This document shows, piece by piece, positions 1-5,644 of a stretch of DNA of 5,644 nucleotides. The notes under the pieces were generated by a model that saw only the letters and a program-made list of their open reading frames with translations, did no database searches and was not told the origin of the DNA. Positions within the stretch are counted from its first letter, which is position 1, and the number at the start of each line of letters is the position of its first letter. This DNA comes from VGSZ01 sp044349155 (GTDB taxonomy: Bacteria; Myxococcota; UBA727; VGSZ01), in assembly GCA_044349155.1 (NCBI GenBank), contig JBIKRQ010000409.1, positions 1-5,644 on the forward strand. Reading direction: 5' to 3'. Both the position numbers and the translations under genes were made by a program.

Positions 1-687
1 GGGCACGCGGTGCAGGAAGTTGTCGCTGACGATGTCGCACACCTCGGGGTCGGTCACGAGGTTGCACAGGCCGTCGCTGCACAAGATGTAGGCGTCGCCG
101 ACTTTGACCTCGACGGCGATCATGTCCACTTCGACGTCGGCGTCGAAGCCCACCGAACGCGTGATGATGTTCTTGAAGCGGCTCTGACGCGCCTGGGCCT
201 CGGTGATCAGGCCGGCCTTGAGCTGCTCGTTGACGAGGCTGTGGTCTTCGCTGAGCTGCAAGATGCGGCCGTCGCGCACGAGGTAGCAGCGCGAGTCGCC
301 GACGTGGGCAACGAAGGCGTGCTTGTCGTGAAACAGCAGCGTGGTGGTGGTGGTGCCCATGCCCTGCAGCTCACGAACCTGCTGCGACTTCGTGTAGACG
401 GCGTTGCACGCCTCGCGCACGGAGTTGCTGAGGAGCTTGGCGACGGGCGAGCGCTCGATGCTGCCGTCGTGGTGCACGTCGGGCCCGATGAGCTCAACGC
501 TGCTGCGCACGGTTTTCTCGACGGTGCGGACCGAGATGCCCGAGGCCATCTCGCCACCGGCGTGGCCGCCCATGCCGTCGGCGACGACGAAGAGGTTCAA
601 GTCGGGGGCGAGGAGGTAGCTGTCCTCGTTGTGGTCGCGCTTCATGCCGACGTCGGTGGCGCCCCAGGCGTAGATGCGGGTCTTCAC
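1..687 (-). CDS. PP2C-family protein Ser/Thr phosphatase (C-terminus cut by window edge)
   Basis: This is a cytoplasmic metal-dependent (PPM/PP2C) phosphatase that removes phosphate from Ser/Thr residues of proteins. 229 residues are visible. In order they show RDHNED (17-22), VADGMGGH (35-42), the GTTTTT strand (111-116), HVGDSRCYLVRDG (128-140) leading to SEDHS (146-150), an ITRSVG segment (175-180) and LCSDGL (202-207). D22, D37 and D205 are the expected metal-binding acidic residues. The last family motif (a GGxDN-type segment) lies beyond the left edge, so roughly 20-30 residues are missing by comparison with the usual 240-260. The GTG start at 685-687 is well supported: an in-frame TGA lies at 697-699, a GAGG sits 7 bases upstream, and the next ATG falls just before motif 1. 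No signal peptide or membrane segment is seen. It is divergent from a gene pair that includes a Ser/Thr kinase, so it may reverse that kinase's phosphorylation; that pairing is inferred from position. Confidence 0.95.
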   Translation of the reverse strand, partial: MKTRIYAWGATDVGMKRDHNEDSYLLAPDLNLFVVADGMGGHAGGEMASGISVRTVEKTVRSSVELIGPDVHHDGSIERSPVAKLLSNSVREACNAVYTKSQQVRELQGMGTTTTTLLFHDKHAFVAHVGDSRCYLVRDGRILQLSEDHSLVNEQLKAGLITEAQARQSRFKNIITRSVGFDADVEVDMIAVEVKVGDAYILCSDGLCNLVTDPEVCDIVSDNFLHRVP

Positions 688-836
688 GGTCGAACCTCAT
701 GGGCGCCGAGGTGGCGCAGGCGGCGACGATGGTCGAAAGCAGGCCATCCCGCAAGCCGGGGCATGTGTCGTGGGCGGAAGTGTCTCCGGCCCGCACGGAC
801 GCGCCGTGTCGCTGTTGCATTCGCTACCGTTTGGCG
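688..836. promoter_or_regulatory. Divergent spacer expected to hold both promoters
   Basis: This 149-base spacer separates the start of the minus-strand phosphatase gene from the chosen start of the plus-strand exported-protein gene. The layout requires promoters for both directions here. I see no convincing -35/-10 pair, operator palindrome or riboswitch. The plus frame of the downstream gene is open through the whole spacer, with in-frame ATGs at 699 and 729, so part of it could be coding if a longer start is used. Confidence 0.35.
695..698 (-). promoter_or_regulatory. Ribosome binding site of the PP2C gene
   Basis: GAGG on the minus strand lies 7 bases before the GTG at 685-687. It decides the start, because no other start codon lies between this site and the in-frame stop at 697-699, which overlaps it. 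Confidence 0.7.
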
Positions 837-1787
837 ATGCACGTTGCCTCTGCCCTCGCCGTCGTCGTCGCGCTGCTTGCTGCTGGGCCGGCGGAACCGC
901 CGTCGTTGCTAAAAGCCGTGAAGGCCGCCGACAAGGCCGCCGTCGACAAAGCGCTCGCGGCTGCCGGTTTGTCGGCATGCAGTACCACGGTGCGCAGCGG
1001 CGACATCGACAGCCTCGCCTGTCGCCTCGTCGTGGTGGCAGCGCTGAACAAGCCGATCGCCAGCGTGAACGATGTGAAAGCGCGCCGTGAGCAGATCGCC
1101 GATGCGTTCGCCGCTGCCGACTATGCGTCGTCGCTGACGTCGACGGATGCGTCGTCGAAAGGCCTGCGCCGTTCGCGCTTTGCCGCCCACGAAGCTGCTT
1201 GCAGCCTCGCCTTCGACGGCATCAACGCGCTGCAGGCCGTACCCGCTCGGCATGCGGCCCGCGCCGACAGCACGGCGGCGTTGTCCGCCGACAACCTGCA
1301 CGAACGCGCCTGCGCCTGCGCCCAGCGCACCATGACGCTGGCGGTGGGTGCCGATGCTTCGCCCGACGAGCAGGCCCGCGCGCAGGGCGTGCTGACGACG
1401 CACCAGTGCTTCACCGGCGGCGAGCTCGCCGTCAGCGAGCGCAAAGGCCCCGGCACGTCGTTTGCCGCTGGCTCCGACGCCACGAAGGACATGGCCGATG
1501 CCGGCTCGCCTGCTGGGCGCCTCGTGGCCCTCGCCAACAGCCGCGCTGTCGAGATGACCCGCTGCACCGACAAGGGCATGAAGGACGGCAAGGTCACCGA
1601 CGCGCGCAAGCTCGAAACCTGCGCCTGCAACGTCGTGAAACGGTGGTCGTTGCCCTTCAAGAAAGACGACCCCTCGGTGTCGGCGGTGTTGCCGATTGTG
1701 CCGGGCGTGGAGTTGCCGATCGTCGTCGACAAGGGTGCCATCGGCACCTGCGGGCCATTGCGCGGCAGCCTTGTTGTTGGTCCTTGA
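837..1787 (+). CDS. Putative exported cysteine-rich protein of unknown function
   Basis: I do not recognise the family. The 316-residue product opens with a hydrophobic stretch (about residues 4-16, ending LLAAGPAEP) that looks like a signal peptide, although its n-region lacks Lys/Arg. The mature part is Ala-rich and mostly helical in character. It has ten cysteines, at residues 48, 62, 122, 159, 161, 191, 243, 262, 264 and 305. The last eight fall into two modules with the order C...CxC...C, both built around a Cys-Ala-Cys: ERACACAQ and ETCACNVV. An even cysteine count in an exported protein suggests disulfides, though metal binding is possible. The C-terminal third is less charged (LPIVPGVELPIVV, 285-297). 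The start at 837 is chosen because it puts the hydrophobic segment at the N-terminus; no good ribosome binding site precedes it, and ATGs at 699 and 729 are in frame. Its stop lies 18 bases before the kinase start, so the two genes probably form an operon. Confidence 0.75.
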   Translation: MHVASALAVVVALLAAGPAEPPSLLKAVKAADKAAVDKALAAAGLSACSTTVRSGDIDSLACRLVVVAALNKPIASVNDVKARREQIADAFAAADYASSLTSTDASSKGLRRSRFAAHEAACSLAFDGINALQAVPARHAARADSTAALSADNLHERACACAQRTMTLAVGADASPDEQARAQGVLTTHQCFTGGELAVSERKGPGTSFAAGSDATKDMADAGSPAGRLVALANSRAVEMTRCTDKGMKDGKVTDARKLETCACNVVKRWSLPFKKDDPSVSAVLPIVPGVELPIVVDKGAIGTCGPLRGSLVVGP

Positions 1788-1791
1788 GATC

Positions 1792-1797
1792 GAGGAG
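1792..1797 (+). promoter_or_regulatory. Ribosome binding site of the kinase gene
   Basis: GAGGAG lies 8 bases before the ATG at 1806, inside the 18-base gap after the preceding stop. It supports this start and independent translation of the kinase from a shared message. Confidence 0.75.
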
Positions 1798-1805
1798 CCG
1801 CAGCA

Positions 1806-3263
1806 ATGGGTCTCGTCGATCGGTGGGTCAAGAAGTTCCTGGGTACCGACGACGTGCCGGAGCCGACACGCGCGCCGCCAGCGTCGACGACACCGCCTGA
1901 GCCGACGTTGCAGGCCGTGGCCGACGACCCAGGCGATCAACATTTGCAGCGGGCGCGCTCACGCCTCACCGTCGACGCCAGCGGCCGCCGCTACGCCGAG
2001 AGCGACGACTTTCAGGGCGAGCTGCGCAGCCTCGATGGCGCCGGCCGACGCAAGGCTGCCGACGAGCTTCTGGCCGAAGCGCTGCTGTGCTCGCCCTCGT
2101 TGGCGCTGCGTCGACAGCTCGCCGAACGCCTGCTGCACCGGGGTGAGCGACAACGCGCCAAAGGCCTGCTCACGCGTCTCGCCGACGACGCTGCGCACGC
2201 TGCCTTCGCGCTGACCGCCCTGGGCGAAATTGCCGAAGCCGACGGCGACAACGAAGAAGCGCTGCGCTGCTACGAGCGGGTGCTCGCCATCGACATCACG
2301 CTGCAGCAACCAAAGGCGCGGGCACGTCGTCTGCGCAGTGGCAGTGAGCGCGCCTCGGCTTCGCAAGACAGCCGCGCCACCCTCGCGCGGTTCCTGGGCA
2401 CGCGGGCCGCGGGTGCACGCTACGCCGTCGTCGACGAAGTGGGCCGCGGTGGTGCGGCCACGGTGTTGCGCGCCCGCGATCGGCGCATTGGTCGCGATGT
2501 GGCGCTGAAGATTTTTCATCCGCGCGGCAACCGCGACGAACGCAAACGTCGGCTCGTTGAAGAAGCACGCATCGCCGGGGCGTTTGATCATCCCCACGTC
2601 GTGCCGGTGCTCGACCTCGACGAAGACCGCGATCTGCTCGTGATGATGTTGTGCGACGGCGGCTCGCTGCAGCGCACGGTGCAAACGCAGGGGCGCCTTG
2701 GACCTCGACAGGCGGTGGAATTCGGCGCGGTGTTGTTGCGCACGCTCGCCGACATCCACGACGCGGGGCACCTGCACCTCGACATCAAGCCGTCGAACCT
2801 GCTGCTGCACGAGGGCCGCCTGATGGTGTGCGACTTCGGCACGGCCGGCATGAAAGAGATGGGCGGCGCTGCGGGGACGCGCGCGTACATGGCCCCAGAG
2901 CAGCTGCGCGCCTCGGCCACGACGGGGGCGGCCGACCTGTTTGCGGCGGGCCTCGTCGTCGCGGAGTGCATTGAGGGCCGGCTCGCGCGACGCGGGGCAG
3001 TGACCTTGCCGTCGCTGCCTGCGGGTCCACGTCGACGGGCACTCGAGCGCGTGTTGTCGATGCTCACCGCCGACGACGTGGCGGCGCGTCCTGCCGACGG
3101 GCGGATCGCTGCGCAGTTGTTGCTCGAAGCAGGCGCCCTGCCCGCCGACGACAGCGAGGGGGTGCAGCTCGCAGCACAGATCGAACGGCTCGCGCGGCAA
3201 GCGGGTGACGACGCTGAGCAGCGCTTGCAGGCCCATCCGCTGGTGCCGGCGTTGCGGCCTTGA
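1806..3263 (+). CDS. Soluble Hanks-type Ser/Thr protein kinase with N-terminal TPR-like region
   Basis: The 485-residue product would transfer phosphate from ATP to Ser/Thr of protein substrates. Residues 1-45 are a basic start (DRWVKKFLG) and a Pro-rich linker. Residues 80-175 are helical repeats with at least one clear TPR unit (about 133-166; ALGEIAEADGDNEEALRCYERVLAID), a likely protein-binding module. The kinase domain spans about 206-445. It has the glycine loop GRGGAATV (213-220), VALK with K235, an EE pair at 252-253 for the alpha-C Glu, the catalytic loop HLDIKPSN (324-331), DFG (343-345), APE (363-365) and D377...G382. The catalytic Asp, Asn, Lys and DFG Asp are all present, so activity is expected. 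The Arg of HRD is Leu, the segment between DFG and APE is short, and the alpha-F motif has Phe where Trp is usual. The C-lobe after alpha-F is compact, and a charged tail (450-485) follows. No transmembrane segment or PASTA repeat is present, so it is likely cytoplasmic. It follows the cysteine-rich gene by 18 bases and faces away from the PP2C gene. Confidence 0.95.
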   Translation: MGLVDRWVKKFLGTDDVPEPTRAPPASTTPPEPTLQAVADDPGDQHLQRARSRLTVDASGRRYAESDDFQGELRSLDGAGRRKAADELLAEALLCSPSLALRRQLAERLLHRGERQRAKGLLTRLADDAAHAAFALTALGEIAEADGDNEEALRCYERVLAIDITLQQPKARARRLRSGSERASASQDSRATLARFLGTRAAGARYAVVDEVGRGGAATVLRARDRRIGRDVALKIFHPRGNRDERKRRLVEEARIAGAFDHPHVVPVLDLDEDRDLLVMMLCDGGSLQRTVQTQGRLGPRQAVEFGAVLLRTLADIHDAGHLHLDIKPSNLLLHEGRLMVCDFGTAGMKEMGGAAGTRAYMAPEQLRASATTGAADLFAAGLVVAECIEGRLARRGAVTLPSLPAGPRRRALERVLSMLTADDVAARPADGRIAAQLLLEAGALPADDSEGVQLAAQIERLARQAGDDAEQRLQAHPLVPALRP

Positions 3264-3286
3264 ATTTCGACCGAATCAAACGAAAA

Positions 3287-3308
3287 CGGCCCGGCGATGA
3301 CCGGGCCG
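3287..3308 (-). terminator. Rho-independent terminator between convergent genes
   Basis: A perfect 8-bp inverted repeat (CGGCCCGG and CCGGGCCG) with a 6-base loop lies between the kinase stop and the cytochrome stop. On the minus strand the stem is followed by a T-rich run (TTTTCGTTTGATT), and it lies 31 bases past the cytochrome stop, so it is best read as the cytochrome terminator. On the plus strand no T run follows, so it is a weaker candidate for ending the kinase message. Confidence 0.75.
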
Positions 3309-3339
3309 CGTTCAGCAGGCTGACGACGTCAGCGCTTGC

Positions 3340-3807
3340 TCACTTGTTGTACGAGCGGATCTTCGCGACGAGCGCCTTGACGACGTCGGGCTTGTCCTTG
3401 AGGTCGGGGTTCGGCGCCATCATCGGCGACTTGCCCACAGCAGCGCCGCCTTCGACGATGACCTTGGCGATGTGGTTGTCGTCGACGCTGGCCTGCCAGG
3501 CCTTGTCGGAGTAGGCGCGCGGCTTCGGGTTCAACGCCGCAGCAGCGACGCCGTCGCCCTTGCCGTCAGCACCGTGGCAGGCAGCGCAGCGGGTGCCGAA
3601 GATGGTGGCGGCTTCGGCCTCGGCGGGGTTGGTCGCCGTGGCGGCGGCCGCGTCGGGTGCAGGCGTGGGGGCCGGAGCGGGCGTGGGGGCCGGCGCGGGC
3701 GTCGGGGCCGGTGCAGGCTCCGTCACGGCCTCGGGCTTCTTCTCTTCCGAGCAGGCGGCGGTGAGGGCGATCGTGGCGATGAGCGCGAGCTTGGTCAGCT
3801 TCAACAT
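3340..3807 (-). CDS. Lipoprotein mono-haem cytochrome c
   Basis: This 155-residue product is a small c-type cytochrome anchored by a lipid, probably an electron carrier facing the periplasm. A lipoprotein signal (MLKLTKLALIATIALTAAC) has Cys19 as the lipidation site. Ser at +2 fits outer-membrane sorting by the E. coli rule. A Pro/Ala/Thr linker (about 29-52) follows, then a haem domain with the binding motif CAACH (74-78). MM at 129-130 offers the axial Met within KSPMMAPNPDL. LNPKPRAYSD (92-101) and HIAKVIVEGG (112-121) are typical of this class I-like group. The ATG at 3805-3807 is chosen because it gives the lipoprotein signal at the N-terminus and AGAGG lies 7 bases upstream; the frame stays open to 3897 but that extension has no signal. 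It stands alone: ribD ends 171 bases upstream with a hairpin between, and the kinase converges from the other side. The redox partner cannot be told from this window. Confidence 0.95.
   Translation of the reverse strand: MLKLTKLALIATIALTAACSEEKKPEAVTEPAPAPTPAPAPTPAPAPTPAPDAAAATATNPAEAEAATIFGTRCAACHGADGKGDGVAAAALNPKPRAYSDKAWQASVDDNHIAKVIVEGGAAVGKSPMMAPNPDLKDKPDVVKALVAKIRSYNK
3662..3715 (-). repeat. Three tandem 18-bp repeats encoding the cytochrome linker
   Basis: Three copies of an 18-bp unit (plus strand GGCGTGGGGGCCGGAGCG and variants) lie in phase with the cytochrome gene and encode the repeating six-residue PAPTPA linker. The first two copies differ at one base and the third at a few, so the array could expand or contract in frame and change linker length. 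Confidence 0.9.
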
Positions 3808-3814
3808 GGAGACA

Positions 3815-3819
3815 CCTCT
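3815..3819 (-). promoter_or_regulatory. Ribosome binding site of the cytochrome gene
   Basis: AGAGG lies 7 bases before the ATG at 3805-3807. It selects this start over the in-frame upstream ATGs that would bury the lipoprotein signal. Confidence 0.75.
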
Positions 3820-3951
3820 TGCGTCGGTCATAGCCATCGCCCTGTCGCGTCGAAACGGACCGTTTGACGCGCGCGGAATTTTGCCGCGCCGCGACAAGCG
3901 TCCGATCCGCGCAAACGCCCAAAAAGACAGACCTTTTTAGCGTATTGATTT

Positions 3952-3972
3952 GGCGGGGGAAGTGTCCCCGCC
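3952..3972 (-). terminator. Hairpin just after ribD, possible terminator
   Basis: GGCGGGG and CCCCGCC form a 7-bp all-GC stem with a 7-base loop, starting 6 bases past the ribD stop on the minus strand. The following bases (AAATCAATACGC) are AT-leaning but not a T run, so this is an imperfect intrinsic terminator, perhaps a Rho-assisted or RNA-end-stabilising hairpin. The rest of the spacer up to the cytochrome start includes a weak 6-bp AAAAAG/CTTTTT inverted repeat at 3921-3938. No convincing promoter for the cytochrome gene was found, although one is expected here. Confidence 0.5.
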
Positions 3973-3978
3973 CGCCCC

Positions 3979-5181
3979 TCAAGAGACTCGCCTCGGCGAC
4001 AAAACCGCAAAGCCGGTTTCTCTTCGAGGCTCAATTCCCAACACGGTGAGGGTGTCGGGGCCCAGCACCTCGTGGTGCCAGGGCAACGCCCGCGGCGCGT
4101 CGGCCAGTGCGGCCACGCCGAGCGCGCCCACGGCGGCGGCGCCATCACCGCCGATGATCAGCGGCGCATGAAACCACCACAGTTCGTCGACGGCCTGCGC
4201 CGCAATGAACGCCGCCGCGAGGCGCGGGCCCGCCTCGACGAGCAGCGACGTGACGCCGCGCGCCAGCAGCGCCTGCAGTGCTGTCGGCACGCCGAAGTCG
4301 TCGAGGGCCACGCGCTCGACGCCGACGATGGGCTTGGGGGTGGCCTTCGCATCGTGCACGAGGAGTGCTCCAGGCGGGTCGAACACGCGCGCCGTGAGCG
4401 GCACCTGGCAACGACGATCGAAGATCACGCGCAGGGGATCGCGCACAGCACTGCCATCGCGCCGTTGCACGTCGCGCACGGTGAGGGCCGGATCGTCGAC
4501 GAGAACGGTGTTCGCACCAACGACGATCGCATCGACCGCATCGCGCAGGTGGTGCACGAGCTGCCGACTCGAACTCCCCGTGATGAAGCGCGAGGCGCCG
4601 GTGCGTGTGGCAACGCGACCGTCGAGGCTGGTGGCGGTTTTGAGTACGACCCACGGGCGATCGGGCGCTGTCGTCGACATCGAGCGCGTAAACGGCGCCA
4701 ACAACGCCGCACAGGCCGCAGCCGGTTCGCTCTCGGCGACGACGACGTCGATGCCCGCGGTGCGCAATCGCTCAACGCCGCGGCCATCAACGCGCGGGTT
4801 CGGATCGAGGGTGCCAACGACGACGCGGGCAACGCCTTCGGCGATCAAGCGATCGGCACACGGCGGTGTGCGCCCGTGGTGTGCACACGGCTCGAGCGTG
4901 ACGACGGCGGTGAGGCCGCGCGCAGCCCCTGGTCCGCGTTCGGCAAGCAACGCGTTGAGCGCATTCACCTCGGCGTGCGGCTCGCCAGCGCGCGCATGAA
5001 ACCCACGCGCGACGACGACACCAGCAGCATCGAGCAGCACGCAGCCCACGGGCGGGTTTGGTGCCGTGCGACCCACGCCGCGCACCGCTTCGTCGTAGGC
5101 GGCCTGCAACGCAGCGGCGTACGGCCCCGACCACGTCGTTGACGACGACGACGGCAACAGATGAGCGAACGCGGAGCGCAT
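3979..5181 (-). CDS. ribD: Bifunctional riboflavin biosynthesis deaminase/reductase RibD
   Basis: RibD catalyses two successive cytoplasmic steps of riboflavin synthesis. The N-terminal domain deaminates the pyrimidine made by GTP cyclohydrolase II, and the C-terminal domain reduces the ribosyl side chain with NADPH. The 400-residue product has the deaminase domain at about 20-165: PNPPVGC (41-47), the zinc and catalytic HAE (69-71), and PCAHHGRTPPC (98-108) with zinc ligands C99 and C108. DPNPRVDGRG (126-135) follows. The reductase domain (about 176-385) has LKTATSLDGR (180-189), RFITG (198-202), DAIVVGANTVLVDDP (217-231), LLVEAGP (313-319) and IIGGDG (342-347). Both halves look intact. The ATG at 5179-5181 is chosen because it overlaps the nrdR stop as TGATG, implying translational coupling; the frame is open further upstream, but that part is an Arg-rich shadow of nrdR. 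The 15-20 residues before the first conserved helix are a slight extension. No other riboflavin gene follows on this strand. Confidence 0.98.
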   Translation of the reverse strand: MRSAFAHLLPSSSSTTWSGPYAAALQAAYDEAVRGVGRTAPNPPVGCVLLDAAGVVVARGFHARAGEPHAEVNALNALLAERGPGAARGLTAVVTLEPCAHHGRTPPCADRLIAEGVARVVVGTLDPNPRVDGRGVERLRTAGIDVVVAESEPAAACAALLAPFTRSMSTTAPDRPWVVLKTATSLDGRVATRTGASRFITGSSSRQLVHHLRDAVDAIVVGANTVLVDDPALTVRDVQRRDGSAVRDPLRVIFDRRCQVPLTARVFDPPGALLVHDAKATPKPIVGVERVALDDFGVPTALQALLARGVTSLLVEAGPRLAAAFIAAQAVDELWWFHAPLIIGGDGAAAVGALGVAALADAPRALPWHHEVLGPDTLTVLGIEPRRETGFAVLSPRRVS

Positions 5182-5644
5182 CAGCTCTCGGACCCTTGAT
5201 CGCGTTGACGCAACGCTGCGAGTTCGCGCGCGAAGTCTTCGGCGTCTTTGAACGAGCGATAGACACTCGCGAAGCGGACGTAGGCGATGTCGTCGGTGGC
5301 CTTCAGCGCTTCCATGGCCGCTTCGCCAAACCAACGGCTCGACAGTTCACGCTCGCCGAGTTCCCACGCGCGCTTCTCGATGTCGGACACGATCGCTTCG
5401 ATGGTGTCGGCGGGAACGGGGCGCTTTTCGCACGCGCGCACCAGCCCTCCCTTCAAGCGCTGCCGATCGAACGGCACGCGCGAGCCATCCTTCTTGATGA
5501 CGATCAGCGGCTGCTCTTCGATGCGCTCGTAGGTGGTGAAGCGGCGCGTACACGCAGCGCATTGACGACGTCGTCGAATGGCACGGGCGTCGTCGGTCTC
5601 GCGCGAGTCGACGACGCCGTTGTCGGTGGAGCTGCAGAAGGGGC
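5181..5644 (-). CDS. nrdR: Transcriptional repressor NrdR (extreme N-terminus cut by window edge)
   Basis: NrdR is a zinc-ribbon, ATP-cone repressor that binds NrdR boxes upstream of ribonucleotide reductase genes and senses dATP/ATP. The visible 153 residues begin at PFC, and the first two bases at the edge fit the end of a Cys codon, so only about three residues (M-x-C) are missing from a protein of about 156. The zinc ribbon cysteines are the edge Cys plus the PFC Cys, then CAAC (31-34 in full-length numbering). They are followed by the RRFTTYER signature, preceded by the basic RRRRQ. The ATP-cone (about 49-139) begins PLIVIKKDGSRVPFDRQRL and includes ELSSRWFGE and VRFASVYRSFKD. No start codon is inside the window. 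It overlaps ribD by the TGATG junction, the common nrdR-ribD arrangement. Its promoter and any upstream gene, often glyA in other genomes, lie outside. Confidence 0.98.
   Translation of the reverse strand, partial: PFCSSTDNGVVDSRETDDARAIRRRRQCAACTRRFTTYERIEEQPLIVIKKDGSRVPFDRQRLKGGLVRACEKRPVPADTIEAIVSDIEKRAWELGERELSSRWFGEAAMEALKATDDIAYVRFASVYRSFKDAEDFARELAALRQRDQGSES

Noticed and set aside
10..912. 300-residue open frame on the plus strand across the PP2C gene
   Set aside because: It is antisense to a gene with every PP2C motif in order, and its composition (runs of Val/Ala/His/Asp, then Arg) is what the opposite strand of GC-rich coding DNA gives.
909..1943. 344-residue open frame on the minus strand across the cysteine-rich gene
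   Set aside because: The plus-strand frame has a signal peptide, patterned cysteines and a good operon junction to the kinase. The minus frame is Arg/Gly/His-rich and overlaps the kinase start.
1959..3236. 425-residue open frame on the minus strand across the kinase gene
   Set aside because: It mirrors the kinase gene and has no recognisable domain; long antisense frames are expected at this GC content. The kinase motifs settle the strand.
3808..3897. 30-residue N-terminal extension of the cytochrome
   Set aside because: It would bury the lipoprotein signal. A good ribosome binding site precedes the ATG at 3805-3807.
4072..5142. 356-residue open frame on the plus strand across ribD
   Set aside because: RibD is unmistakable on the minus strand. 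This frame is an Arg/Ala-rich shadow with no domain.
5182..5334. 51-residue N-terminal extension of RibD
   Set aside because: It lies within nrdR in another frame, is Arg-rich, and has no counterpart in RibD proteins. The TGATG start at the nrdR stop is far more likely.
1..5644. Search for CRISPR arrays, tRNA or rRNA genes, transposases, insertion-sequence ends or a defence system
   Set aside because: No spaced direct repeats, cloverleaf sequence, transposase motifs or defence-associated domains were seen. All long stretches are accounted for by the six genes, and the gaps are all under 180 bases.

Overview
This is a GC-rich chromosomal window, with G/C-biased third codon positions, from a Gram-negative bacterium. 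It carries six protein-coding genes, two of them cut by the window edges. The mix of a PP2C phosphatase, a cytoplasmic Hanks-type kinase, a cysteine-rich exported protein and a lipoprotein cytochrome c suggests a member of Myxococcota or a related former deltaproteobacterial lineage. That assignment is inferred from gene content and composition, not from a marker gene.

Layout. Bases 1-687 (minus) hold a PP2C-type Ser/Thr phosphatase with a GTG start; its C-terminus runs off the left edge. A 149-base divergent spacer follows. On the plus strand come an exported protein with ten cysteines (837-1787) and, 18 bases later, a soluble Ser/Thr protein kinase with an N-terminal TPR-like region (1806-3263). 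The kinase converges on a minus-strand lipoprotein cytochrome c (3340-3807), with a hairpin between the two stops. After a 171-base spacer, the right end is a minus-strand pair: nrdR (5181 to the right edge, missing only about three N-terminal residues) followed by ribD (3979-5181). These two overlap at a TGATG junction.

How the genes work together. The left half looks like a small phospho-signalling locus, with phosphatase and kinase divergently arranged around one spacer and the kinase probably co-transcribed with an unrecognised secreted cysteine-rich protein. The nrdR-ribD pair is a widely conserved arrangement: a ribonucleotide reductase repressor next to the first dedicated riboflavin gene. 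Here the usual following rib genes are absent, and the next gene on the strand is the cytochrome. No mobile element, CRISPR array, tRNA or rRNA is seen.

The most unusual items are the cysteine-rich protein with two C...CxC...C modules and the kinase with an HLD catalytic loop and a Ser/Thr-poor activation loop. I see no evidence that the window as a whole is a new defence or mobile system.
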